A stretch of 15,496 nucleotides of DNA, from positions 1-15,496 of the forward strand of contig PBSR01000262.1 in assembly GCA_002726335.1 (NCBI GenBank), in the 5' to 3' direction. The notes beneath the pieces are model-generated. The model made no database searches. It was not told the DNA's origin and was given only the letters and a program-made list of their open reading frames with translations. Shown piece by piece: positions 1 to 6,936 of the stretch. Numbering within the stretch: the first letter of the stretch is position 1; every line of letters begins with the position of its first letter. Made by a program: the position numbers and the translations under genes. The stretch comes from Gemmatimonadaceae bacterium (lineage in GTDB: Bacteria; Latescibacterota; UBA2968; UBA8231).

Positions 1-1
1 C

Positions 2-43
2 TACCTCGACGGCCACTGGCGCGCCTGGCACGTGGTGGCCTGA
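2..43 (+). CDS. C-terminal end of an unidentified protein (5' end outside window)
   Basis: Thirteen codons followed by TGA read YLDGHWRAWHVVA, a protein-like ending rich in aromatic residues. The other two plus-strand frames here look less natural. The gene would start to the left of the window. Nothing in so short a tail identifies a family. It points toward the VapC remnant and is not part of the minus-strand operon. The call rests only on amino-acid texture, so it is tentative. Confidence 0.35.
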   Translation, partial: YLDGHWRAWHVVA

Positions 44-108
44 CCAGAACTTGCGAGGCATCGGCTCTGACCTCCCTTCTGTGTCACTGTATGATCTAGA
101 CAGTGTAG

Positions 109-309
109 TCGAAAGGCCTGGGCATCTCGGCCGTCGTCGCCCTGCAGTGGAGTACACTGTCGGACGACGCTGCCAGCAGGGGTGTCGCCGTGAGCATGGC
201 GGACGGTCTCATCGGCGCCACGGCCCTTGTGCACTCGATGACGGTGGTCACGCGCAACGTCGATGACCTGACGGCCACCGGGGCCCGCGTGCTGAAATCC
301 CTGGGAGGA
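109..309 (+). pseudogene. 5'-truncated VapC-like PIN-domain toxin remnant
   Basis: The frame from 109 to about 309 encodes the C-terminal third of a VapC-type PIN ribonuclease. It contains MADGLIGATALVHSMTVVTRN followed by VDDLTATGARVL, which matches the usual VapC ending (ADxLIAATAL, then TRNxxDF, then GVxVLNPW). The Asp of ADGLI (residue 32 of the remnant) and the N/D of TRNVDD correspond to late acidic-pocket residues of the PIN fold. An in-frame TAG at 106-108 closes the frame, and only about 65 bp separate it from the upstream gene. The N-terminal half with the first catalytic Asp is therefore missing, and no VapB antitoxin is visible. The usual NPW-type ending is also lost: the frame runs on without homology to a stop at 370-372. 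A GTG at 190 could initiate a 60-residue product, but this would not be a complete PIN domain. The family call is by recognition; decay is inferred from the truncation. Confidence 0.6.
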
Positions 310-326
310 TGTGTGATCACGCCGAA

Positions 327-1499
327 TCACCCCCACCACGGCTCGCCCTCCGCGCGATTCGCCTTCAGGTAGTCCTCGTCGAGCTCCAGCCCCAGGCCGG
401 GCCGCATGGCCACCTTCATCTTGCCATCGCGGATGACCAGCTTCTCCCCCGTCGCTTCCGGCGCTGCCGCTGCCGTCCTGCGGCATTCCATCAGCGGGCA
501 ATTGAAGACGGACGCTGAAAACTGCTGTGATGCCATGTCCAGCACGTAACCGCTCACGTTGTGGCAGGAGATGGGAATGCGATAGAGGGCGGCCAGATCG
601 GCGATACGGCGGGCGCCGCTGATGCCGCCGCAGTTGATGAGATCTGGCTGGAGGCTGTCCACCGCCTGGCTCTGCAGGAAAGGCAATGCCCCTTCGGCCA
701 GAGCCAGGTTCTCCCCCGTCAACAGGGGGATGCGCGTCGTCCGTCTCAGGGCCATCCAGGCATCGCCAAACTCTGGCGCCAGAGGATCCTCGAGGTAGAG
801 GGGCTGGATCGGCTCCACGGCCTTGGCCGTCTTGATGGCGCTGGGCAGGTCGAGCTCGTTGTGGCAATGGACGATGATGTCGATGTCGTCGCCCAGAGCC
901 TCGCGCGCCAGCTCGTAGGCCTTGGCGATGTCCCGCGCTTCGCGAGGCCCGATGCTGGGCACGTACTCCTGCATGTGAGCCCGCAGGACGTGATGGATGT
1001 CGACCTTGTAGGCACTGAATCCGTAGGGATCGGCCTGCAGCTGGTCCGCCCGCTGTTTCCATTCATCCTGACTCAGATGGTCTCCGCCAGGACAGTGAGA
1101 GTAGAGGCGAATCTCATCGCGGAAGGGACCACCCAGCAGACGGCAGACCGGCTGCCCAAGCACCTTCCCCGCCAGGTCCCACAGGGCGATGTCGATGGCG
1201 CTGAGCACGCCCATCACGCGACCGCGCTGCGGATAGGCGTAGAACAGATTGTGGAAGTGGACGTCGATCGCCAGTGGATCCTTGCCGATCAGCCCGAGAT
1301 GGGGCAGACGAGGCCCTTCCAGCCCCTCGATGGCGGCACGGACAGAGGGTCCCGAGCCGTGGCAGGGACCGATCCCATATACACCCGCGTCGGTTTCCAC
1401 CTTGATGAGCGTGGCGCCCTGCTGCGGCTGCAGAGCCTTGATGGCGGTGATCCTGATCTGCCCTCGCAGACTCTCGGCGTGTGGTGATGGATCGGTCAT
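327..1499 (-). CDS. Mandelate racemase/muconate lactonizing enzyme family protein (enolase superfamily, sugar-acid dehydratase-like)
   Basis: The protein has 390 residues, normal for the family. It has an N-terminal capping domain (about residues 15-130, with SAIDIALWDLAGKVLGQPV at 100-118) and a TIM barrel with enolase-superfamily landmarks. These are YKVDIH at 164-169, YLEDPL with E237, LTGEN with E263, a barrel-end His H313 in SCHNVSG, and E338. The pattern is closest to acid-sugar dehydratases of the galactonate or mannonate dehydratase type, in which a Mg2+-stabilised enolate loses water. The strand that normally carries the first metal-binding Asp instead reads VHCHNELD (210-217), with His211 where Asp is expected. 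ATG at 1499 is preceded by GTGGAG at a suitable distance. The gene is the last of the minus-strand operon, 78 bp after the glycosidase-like gene, and may have its own promoter. The substrate is unknown; the superfamily call is firm. Confidence 0.9.
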   Translation of the reverse strand: MTDPSPHAESLRGQIRITAIKALQPQQGATLIKVETDAGVYGIGPCHGSGPSVRAAIEGLEGPRLPHLGLIGKDPLAIDVHFHNLFYAYPQRGRVMGVLSAIDIALWDLAGKVLGQPVCRLLGGPFRDEIRLYSHCPGGDHLSQDEWKQRADQLQADPYGFSAYKVDIHHVLRAHMQEYVPSIGPREARDIAKAYELAREALGDDIDIIVHCHNELDLPSAIKTAKAVEPIQPLYLEDPLAPEFGDAWMALRRTTRIPLLTGENLALAEGALPFLQSQAVDSLQPDLINCGGISGARRIADLAALYRIPISCHNVSGYVLDMASQQFSASVFNCPLMECRRTAAAAPEATGEKLVIRDGKMKVAMRPGLGLELDEDYLKANRAEGEPWWG

Positions 1500-1551
1500 T
1501 CGGCGCGCTCCACTTGTTGTCGGGTTAGCAACGGCCAGGCCGCGATCCCGA

Positions 1552-1581
1552 ATAATCGTGAGTCTGGTGAACCAGGCTCAA
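1552..1581 (-). promoter_or_regulatory. Possible promoter with dyad operator upstream of the enolase-family gene
   Basis: Reading leftward on the minus strand, TTGAGC (1581-1576) is followed after 18 bp by GATTAT (1557-1552). Each box matches four of six sigma-70 consensus bases. The spacer holds a dyad, AGTCTGGTGAACCAGGCT on the plus strand at 1561-1578, with a perfect core CTGGT-GA-ACCAG and one mismatched pair per arm. TGGT-N2-ACCA resembles operators of FadR-type GntR regulators, although those usually have a slightly different spacer. The element overlaps the stop codon of the upstream gene. The dyad is seen directly; promoter activity is inferred. Confidence 0.3.
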
Positions 1582-3206
1582 TCCGGGACGCACAGATCCA
1601 GGTCGGCAAAGCTCGGAAAGAATGTCAGGTCCGTTCCTCGGTCGTCCATCGCCTCCACCCGGTCGCCGCGCAAGCGCACCCACACGGGCTCATCGTGGTG
1701 ATGGGTGAGGGGGAACTCCTCCACAGGCAGACCGAAGCGGATCCGTATGTCGCTGTCGAGGGTGGGCTCGGTGATGTGCAGACCGGCTGGGTCGACGGTG
1801 TAGCGCTCCCTCACCGGTTCGACGATGACACGCTGCGGATCCACCCAAGGAGGCAGTCGGATGTGCAGGGCGCCCCGCCGCAGAACACGTATCACGAGGA
1901 TCTCGGGAGTGCTGTGCTGTCCATAGGGTGATCTCACCTGCACGCCGTCTGTTTCACTCGCCATCAGCAGGCGCACGTGGTGACCATCGTCGTCGGTACG
2001 CACGGCTGCCTGCAGGGCGGCGCACAGTGAGCCCACGACCCCACCGACGATGTCCATGTTGAACGACAGATTGCCACGCCCCTCGCCGGCAGGTTCATGG
2101 CCGTATGGAGCGGGGAATCCCCAGGCCCCCTGATGTCGTCGGGCCAGATCGCGCAGCCCATCCACGCCCTCGGGATTGTCCGGCTCTTCGACGAAGGACA
2201 CGTCGAGCAGCTGCGAGGGCAGCAGATGGCAACGCAGGATTCGCTCGGCGTCCTGGTCATAGCGTGGGTCGAGATGACGACCCAGGATCAGAGCTGTCTC
2301 CAGGATGTCGCCGGTGTTGTTGGCCTCGCCGTGGTCGCTGCCCGTCTGCTGCGCCTGTTCGGGTGACCAGCCGATGACGTCGCGCATCTCCCACAGGCCG
2401 TGGTTGTAGAACGCCTGCACCCGCCGCAGCAGGTCGAGGTCATGTCGCAGCTCAGCGTACTGCGCCAGCGAGGACAGGCAGCAGGTGACCGAGTGAGCGT
2501 GACGGATGCCGAAGCGGTCCTGTGTGTAGGCACCGTCCTCCAGGTAGAACTCCGCCGTCAGCTTGTCGACGAGATCCTCGGCCAGTCGCAGGGCACGCAG
2601 GCTGCCGGTGGCCTCGTGGAGCTTGACCAGTGGCCCGAGCATCCTGGCCTCGCCGTGAACGAACCCCTGGCAGGGCTGGTACTGCAGGCCGGCTCGTCGC
2701 AGACGCTCCTTATCCCAGCCACGCTGGGGATGCCACAGCTGCCGGATGGCGGCGATGCTCTTCTCCGCCAGCTCGGCCGCTTCGCCGTCGTCGCCCCAGC
2801 GCGCCAGGGCGAACAGGCCGTGGAAACCCTCCCTCAGGTTGTGCGGACAGAAGTTGACGGGAGGGATGTCCGCCGGTTCGGGGCGGTTCAGTGGCAGTGG
2901 CAGGACGCCGCCGTAGGACAACATCAGCGCCCGACGGTGGTTGGCCACGGCGTTGTCGAGGATCTCGGCATCAGCGCTGTCGTCGGGGGCGACCTCTTCC
3001 GCCGCCAGCAGGGCATTCAGATGACGTCCGGGAACATGGGCTTCGCTATGGTGCGGACTGAAGCGCAGAAACGCCTCCGGCCGCAGACGCGAGCCGAAGA
3101 ACGGCACATCCCCATCGTCGGCATCGAAGATGTGCCGCATGGTGCGGCAACCAAAGCGGATCGCCCCCGCGATCCCTTCCGTGTTGACCGATCGCAGACG
3201 AGTCAC
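1578..3206 (-). CDS. GH127-like (alpha/alpha)-barrel glycoside hydrolase-like protein
   Basis: From the GTG at 3206 the protein has 542 residues. The first two thirds are helical and resemble six-hairpin glycosidases: NLREGFH (123-129), HSVTCCLSSL (238-247) and a GEANNTGDILE motif (293-303). The C-terminal part is beta-rich, with LHIRLPPW (447-454) followed by V.V strands, as in beta-L-arabinofuranosidase-like (GH127/DUF1680-like) proteins. No signal peptide is seen, so it should be cytosolic and act on imported oligosaccharides or glycosides, if it is an enzyme. The paired-Cys active-site motif of GH127 is not obvious: only Cys395 remains in the corresponding GGVVGSLCAAL stretch. The frame is open upstream to 3659, but that part overlaps the SDR gene and is not protein-like. 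GTG at 3206 follows the SDR stop by 11 bp and has AAGG just upstream; Met at 3140 is the alternative start. That it is a real gene is firm; the enzyme family is moderate. Confidence 0.7.
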   Translation of the reverse strand: MTRLRSVNTEGIAGAIRFGCRTMRHIFDADDGDVPFFGSRLRPEAFLRFSPHHSEAHVPGRHLNALLAAEEVAPDDSADAEILDNAVANHRRALMLSYGGVLPLPLNRPEPADIPPVNFCPHNLREGFHGLFALARWGDDGEAAELAEKSIAAIRQLWHPQRGWDKERLRRAGLQYQPCQGFVHGEARMLGPLVKLHEATGSLRALRLAEDLVDKLTAEFYLEDGAYTQDRFGIRHAHSVTCCLSSLAQYAELRHDLDLLRRVQAFYNHGLWEMRDVIGWSPEQAQQTGSDHGEANNTGDILETALILGRHLDPRYDQDAERILRCHLLPSQLLDVSFVEEPDNPEGVDGLRDLARRHQGAWGFPAPYGHEPAGEGRGNLSFNMDIVGGVVGSLCAALQAAVRTDDDGHHVRLLMASETDGVQVRSPYGQHSTPEILVIRVLRRGALHIRLPPWVDPQRVIVEPVRERYTVDPAGLHITEPTLDSDIRIRFGLPVEEFPLTHHHDEPVWVRLRGDRVEAMDDRGTDLTFFPSFADLDLCVPD

Positions 3207-3217
3207 GACGGCCTTGC

Positions 3218-3967
3218 CTACCCTCGCCCGATGTACGGCATCGTCGTCGCCATGACCGTCATGAACTGCACATTCGCCTCCAGCGACAGCGACGCCATGT
3301 AGACGACGGCGTTGGCCACATTGTCGACGTGCATGCGGGGTTCCACCTTCTTCGAGCCGTCCGCCTGGGGCACACCGTCGTTCATCCGCTCCGTCATGTT
3401 CGTTGCTGCATTGCCGATGTCGATCTGGCCGCAGGCGATGTTGTACTTGCGTCCGTCCAGGGATGTGGATCGGGTCAGCCCGGTGACGGCGTGCTTGGTC
3501 GCTGTGTACGGCGATGAGTTGGGCCGCGGTACGTGGGCCGAGATCGAGCCGTTGTTGATGATGCGCCCGCCCATCGGATCCTGCGCCTTCATCACCTTGA
3601 AGGCCTCCTGCGTACACAGAAACACTCCCGTCAGATTGACGTCTACCACTGCCGTCCACTGCTCGTAGGTCAGCTCCTCCAGCGGCACGCCGGGTGCTCC
3701 CATGCCGGCGTTGTTGAACAGCACGTCCAGGCGCCCGAAGCGTTGTGTTGTCGCTGCGAACAGCTGCTGCACCGACGCCGGGTCGGTCACATCGGTGGGC
3801 ACCGCCAGGGCCACATCCCCCGCCTCGGCGGCCACCTCTTCCAGCTTATCCGCGCGTCGTCCTGCCAGGCCCACGGCATAGCCGGCCTCGACCAGGGCCA
3901 GGGCCGACGCTTTGCCTATGCCGGATCCGGCGCCCGTGACGATCGCCACTCGATCGGCTGCGCTCAT
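3218..3967 (-). CDS. Short-chain dehydrogenase/reductase (classical SDR)
   Basis: A 249-residue protein with every classical SDR hallmark. These are the dinucleotide motif TGAGSGIG (11-18), TDVTD around Asp60, NNAG (85-88), the active-site Asn111 in VNLTG, Ser141, and YTATK with Tyr154 and Lys158. Arginines after the second strand (GRR, 36-38) suggest NADP(H) preference. It would oxidise or reduce a hydroxyl/keto group on a cytosolic metabolite, perhaps a sugar or sugar acid given its neighbours. The ending [18 protein letters not shown] is a conserved tail of an SDR subgroup of unassigned substrate. The ATG at 3967 is chosen because [12 protein letters not shown] is a canonical N-terminus and GGGAGGA lies 8 bp upstream. 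It starts 4 bp after the kelch stop codon, and its ribosome-binding site overlaps the kelch 3' end, so the two genes are probably translationally coupled. Confidence 0.95.
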   Translation of the reverse strand: MSAADRVAIVTGAGSGIGKASALALVEAGYAVGLAGRRADKLEEVAAEAGDVALAVPTDVTDPASVQQLFAATTQRFGRLDVLFNNAGMGAPGVPLEELTYEQWTAVVDVNLTGVFLCTQEAFKVMKAQDPMGGRIINNGSISAHVPRPNSSPYTATKHAVTGLTRSTSLDGRKYNIACGQIDIGNAATNMTERMNDGVPQADGSKKVEPRMHVDNVANAVVYMASLSLEANVQFMTVMATTMPYIGRG

Positions 3968-3971
3968 CTCT

Positions 3972-4922
3972 TCATCCTCCCTTTCGGGTGAGTTTCCACA
4001 CGTCGCTTTCCATATTGTTGCCGGTGACCATCCACAGCGCCTCCTCGTACACGAAGACACTCGCCGCGTGCCTTGGAGCCCAGGGCGTGCCGGGCAACTC
4101 CTCCCAGGTCACGCCGTCGGCGCTGTGCCAGACATCGTTGCGGTTGGTTCCCAGTTCGTGCCACCCCTCCAGCACCCAGAGTAGATCGTCAAAGCAGAGT
4201 ACCTCATGATACATTCGCGGGTGCCATGGGGCCGCCCCGTTGACACAGGTCCAGTCGACGCCGTCCGTCGAGCTCCACACATCGTTCCAGTAAGCGCGCT
4301 GCGGTGTCGTCGGCGTGTCATAGCGGCCGCCGCCCAACAGCCAGATCCGTCCGTCGTGCACGGCGGCCGCCCCGATCGCGCCACGAGCCGGCCATGCCGC
4401 CTCGGCGCAGACACACTCCCATGCGACGCCGTCCTCCGAGCGCCACACATCGGCGTAGAACCGCTCTTCGCCGCCGGCAAACTCCGGCATCGTCTGCCCG
4501 CCCATCACCCACAGAGCATCGCCATGAGCGACGGTGTAGTGCAGGGCGCGCGGCGCCCATGGCACATCCGCGCATACGAGCTGCCAGTCAGTCCCATCTG
4601 ACGTCCGCCACACGTCGTTCTGGTAGTGCCTCTGGTTGGCGTCCCCGCCGATGACCCACATGGCCCCCTCGTGTACGGCGTACCCAGCGGTGTGCCGTCC
4701 CTCCCATGGCGCGTGGCCATGCAGCTCCCAGTCGACGCCGTCCACCGACGACCACACCTCGCTGTTGCACGTGGTCGGGAAGTGCTTCTTGTTCCCCGGG
4801 TTCCAGCCACCCAGCAGCCACATTCGGCCATCGAAAGAGAGGGCGCCAGCGCCGTCCCTGGGCGCGAAGGCCGCCTCGCGGGTCACGAGTGACCATTCGT
4901 ACTCCGGATCGCCATTGCTCAT
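3972..4922 (-). CDS. Kelch-repeat beta-propeller protein (six blades, cytosolic)
   Basis: A 316-residue protein made almost entirely of about 50-residue repeats. Each repeat has a W(L/V)xGG strand and then (N/S/A)(D/E)VW. Six VW units can be counted (SEVWSS, NDVWRT, ADVWRS, NDVWSS, NDVWHS, SDVWKL), so a six-bladed propeller is predicted. Five units continue into an S/T-x-DG-x-x-W turn that resembles a shortened Asp-box. The last unit lacks this turn, and the N-terminal EYEWSLV strand could supply it and close the ring. There is no signal peptide, transmembrane segment or extra catalytic domain. Related folds include galactose oxidase and sialic-acid mutarotase-type epimerases, but no catalytic residues can be assigned. 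A scaffold, a mutarotase-like enzyme or a sugar-binding role are all possible. ATG at 4922 has AAGGAAGGA about 8 bp upstream. It is the first gene of the operon. Confidence 0.85.
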   Translation of the reverse strand: MSNGDPEYEWSLVTREAAFAPRDGAGALSFDGRMWLLGGWNPGNKKHFPTTCNSEVWSSVDGVDWELHGHAPWEGRHTAGYAVHEGAMWVIGGDANQRHYQNDVWRTSDGTDWQLVCADVPWAPRALHYTVAHGDALWVMGGQTMPEFAGGEERFYADVWRSEDGVAWECVCAEAAWPARGAIGAAAVHDGRIWLLGGGRYDTPTTPQRAYWNDVWSSTDGVDWTCVNGAAPWHPRMYHEVLCFDDLLWVLEGWHELGTNRNDVWHSADGVTWEELPGTPWAPRHAASVFVYEEALWMVTGNNMESDVWKLTRKGG

Positions 4923-4949
4923 ATGCGACGTCCTTCCTTGTTTCGTGGC

Positions 4950-4978
4950 ATGCTACGCTCCGTCATCTTCGATCTCGA
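4950..4978 (-). promoter_or_regulatory. Candidate promoter of the kelch-SDR-hydrolase-enolase operon
   Basis: On the minus strand TCGAGA (4978-4973), 17 bp, then TAGCAT (4955-4950) gives four of six matches in each box. It would place the transcript start about 20 bases before the kelch ATG. It lies inside the 5' end of the divergent HAD gene, because the two start codons leave almost no intergenic space. This is a consensus match only. Confidence 0.3.
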
Positions 4979-5627
4979 CTGCACTCTGGCCGATCGGTCT
5001 CGCTCGATCGATGCCTACCTTCAGCCTTTCCTCGATCGTTTCGGCAAGGCCCTGGATACGGCCGACCCCAAAGTCATTCGCGAGACTCTTGGTCGGGCCG
5101 ACGGCAATGGCTACGCCGCCGACACGCGCGCTGCCGATATCATCGCTGGCATCGACTGGTCCAGGCCTCCCAGAGCGGCAACTGTCGACAAGCACTGGCA
5201 CTTGACCTTTCCCGGGTGTGCCGTCGCCATGGAGGACGCCCACGACGTGCTGGATGAGCTGCGCGAAGAGGGCCTGAGCCTGGGCATCCTGACCAATGGC
5301 ACCGTAGCCGCCCAGGAGGCCAAGATCGCCCGCCTCGGTCTGGACGAACGGGTTGATGCCGTCATCGTCTCCGAGGCGGTGGGTGTCAAGAAACCGGACG
5401 CCCGGATCTTCGAGGCTGTCCTCGAAGCCCTGGACATGGATGCTGACGATGCCGTCTACGTTGGCGATCATCCCGTCAACGACGTACAGGGCGCCACCGA
5501 CGCCGGGCTCACCGCCATCTGGATGCGTGGCTGGCAGGAATGGCCCGACGACCTGCCACCTGCCGAGCTCTTCGTCGATCGCCTCGCCGAGGTACCGCCC
5601 CTGCTGGCCTCCCTGCCAGACGGGTAA
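4950..5627 (+). CDS. HAD-superfamily hydrolase (phosphatase-like, subfamily IA)
   Basis: From Met at 4950 the protein has 225 residues. It carries all four HAD motifs: FDLDCTL (nucleophile Asp8 and acid/base Asp10), ILTNGT (Thr115), the lysine of VKKPD (147-148), and VGDHPVNDVQGA (Asp173, Asp178) ending in the usual DAGLTAIW. The helical segment between motif I and about residue 85 is a C1 cap, which places it with small-molecule phosphatases such as phosphoglycolate, haloacid or nucleotidase types. Phosphatase activity on a sugar phosphate or similar small metabolite is likely; the substrate is not determinable. An in-frame ATG at 4923 would add nine residues and directly abut the kelch start codon on the other strand. 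The start at 4950 is preferred because MLRSVIFDLD is the normal beginning of the family. Neither start has a good Shine-Dalgarno sequence. Confidence 0.9.
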   Translation: MLRSVIFDLDCTLADRSRSIDAYLQPFLDRFGKALDTADPKVIRETLGRADGNGYAADTRAADIIAGIDWSRPPRAATVDKHWHLTFPGCAVAMEDAHDVLDELREEGLSLGILTNGTVAAQEAKIARLGLDERVDAVIVSEAVGVKKPDARIFEAVLEALDMDADDAVYVGDHPVNDVQGATDAGLTAIWMRGWQEWPDDLPPAELFVDRLAEVPPLLASLPDG

Positions 5628-5687
5628 TCGTGCAAGTTGCAGCCCCGCTGATCCTCCGTCAACGACTCTGACCCGGGGACATGATCC

Positions 5688-6914
5688 ATGGAAGAACTCG
5701 CTCTCCGCGGCGGGCCGAAAGCCAAGCCAACTCCCTACACGCTGACGAATCGTTACGGTGCCGAGGAGGTGGTGCAGTTGTCCCGCGCCCTGGACAGTGG
5801 CAAGCTGATGGGCCCTGGCGGCATCATCACCGAGTTCGAGGCCGCTCTGTGTGAGGCCTTCCAGGTCCGACACGCCATTACGGTCACCTCGGGTACAGCG
5901 GCACTGCACACCGCCCTCTGCGCCCTCGGTGTCGCCGAGGGGGACGAGGTGATCACCACGCCGATGACGGACATCGGTACCGTCGCTGCCATCCTCGCCC
6001 TGCACGCGGTGCCGGTCTTTGCCGACATCGATCTCGACACACGCCTCATTTCACCCGAGAGCGTGCGGTCAGCGATCGGTCCGCGGACCAAGGTCGTCAT
6101 CGCCGTGCACATGTCCGGGTTGCCCTGCGACATGGGCGCCTTCGAACTGCTCGCCGCCGACACCGGTGTCACCATACTGGAGGACTGTGCCCAGGGACAT
6201 GGAGGTCGCTACCGGGGCAAGCTCCTCGGCGGGCTGGGCAAGGCCGCCGGCTTCAGTATGAATGAATCGAAGCAGATGACAACAGGCGACGGCGGCTTCG
6301 TGACGACCGATGACGGCGAGGTCGCCCGCATCGCCTCGCTGTTCCGCGACAAGACCTACCTGCGCGACGGCTCCGTCGGACGCGGCGGCCAACCGATCCC
6401 CTTCTTCGCCCTCAACTACCGGGCCAACGGCCTGCACGCCGCTGTCGGACTGGCCCAACTCGACAAGCTCGGGGCGCTGGTGCGGCGACGGGACCAGATC
6501 GCCCGTCGCTACTACGCCGAGTTGGCCGACCTCGAGAGCTTTGATCTTCCCCATCTCATCGAAGGCGCCGAACCTTCGTGGTGGCCGGTGGCCGGACGGC
6601 TGACCTGTGATCCCGATCGTCGAGACGAACTGGTGGAGGCCCTGCGGGCGGAGGGTCTGTCGATCAGCACCGGCATGTCACCGGCCAGCAACATCCTGCG
6701 CACGGAGCTGGTGCGGACAAAGCGTTACTATCCGCTCACCGACGAGGTCCCCGCCTTCTGGCGCGACATCGTCTACGATCCTGACTGCTGCCCCCATGTC
6801 GACGAGCTGCAGCGCACCGTGATCCGGCTGCCGGTGGACGAACGCTACACCGACGAGGACATCGACCAGACCATCGCCGGCGTACGCAAGGTCTGGGCCC
6901 ACCTGATGGACTGA
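5688..6914 (+). CDS. DegT/DnrJ/EryC1/StrS family PLP-dependent aminotransferase
   Basis: The protein has 408 residues, typical of the family. The PLP site is clear: TSGTAALHTAL (67-77) binds the phosphate, EDCAQGHGG has Asp166 contacting the pyridine nitrogen, and SMNESKQMTTGDGG contains Lys195 as the Schiff-base lysine. LNYRANGLHAAVGLAQLDKL (242-261) is the standard substrate-side helix. Known members transfer an amino group to keto-sugars or keto-inositols in cell-surface glycan or aminoglycoside biosynthesis; others act as dehydratases, but those lack the lysine present here. It lies 60 bp after the HAD gene in the same direction and may share its transcript. The gap holds an 11-bp dyad TGCAAGTTGCA (5631-5641) and a weak GGGG site before the ATG. 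An amino-sugar or amino-cyclitol substrate is inferred from the family only. Confidence 0.93.
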   Translation: MEELALRGGPKAKPTPYTLTNRYGAEEVVQLSRALDSGKLMGPGGIITEFEAALCEAFQVRHAITVTSGTAALHTALCALGVAEGDEVITTPMTDIGTVAAILALHAVPVFADIDLDTRLISPESVRSAIGPRTKVVIAVHMSGLPCDMGAFELLAADTGVTILEDCAQGHGGRYRGKLLGGLGKAAGFSMNESKQMTTGDGGFVTTDDGEVARIASLFRDKTYLRDGSVGRGGQPIPFFALNYRANGLHAAVGLAQLDKLGALVRRRDQIARRYYAELADLESFDLPHLIEGAEPSWWPVAGRLTCDPDRRDELVEALRAEGLSISTGMSPASNILRTELVRTKRYYPLTDEVPAFWRDIVYDPDCCPHVDELQRTVIRLPVDERYTDEDIDQTIAGVRKVWAHLMD

Positions 6915-6936
6915 TGCCTCCGGCCATCCTCCACGA

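Noticed and set aside
561..1487. Plus-strand open frame opposite the enolase-family gene
   Set aside because: The minus strand encodes conserved enolase-superfamily motifs across the same bases; the plus frame shows no family features.
3207..3659. N-terminal extension of the GH127-like gene across the SDR gene
   Set aside because: The extra 151 residues are an Arg/His/Gly-rich out-of-frame reading of the SDR coding region; family-like sequence begins only after the GTG at 3206.
5631..5641. TGCAAGTTGCA dyad between the HAD and DegT genes
   Set aside because: It is only 5 bp per arm with no promoter boxes or T-tract around it; it is too short to call an operator or terminator.
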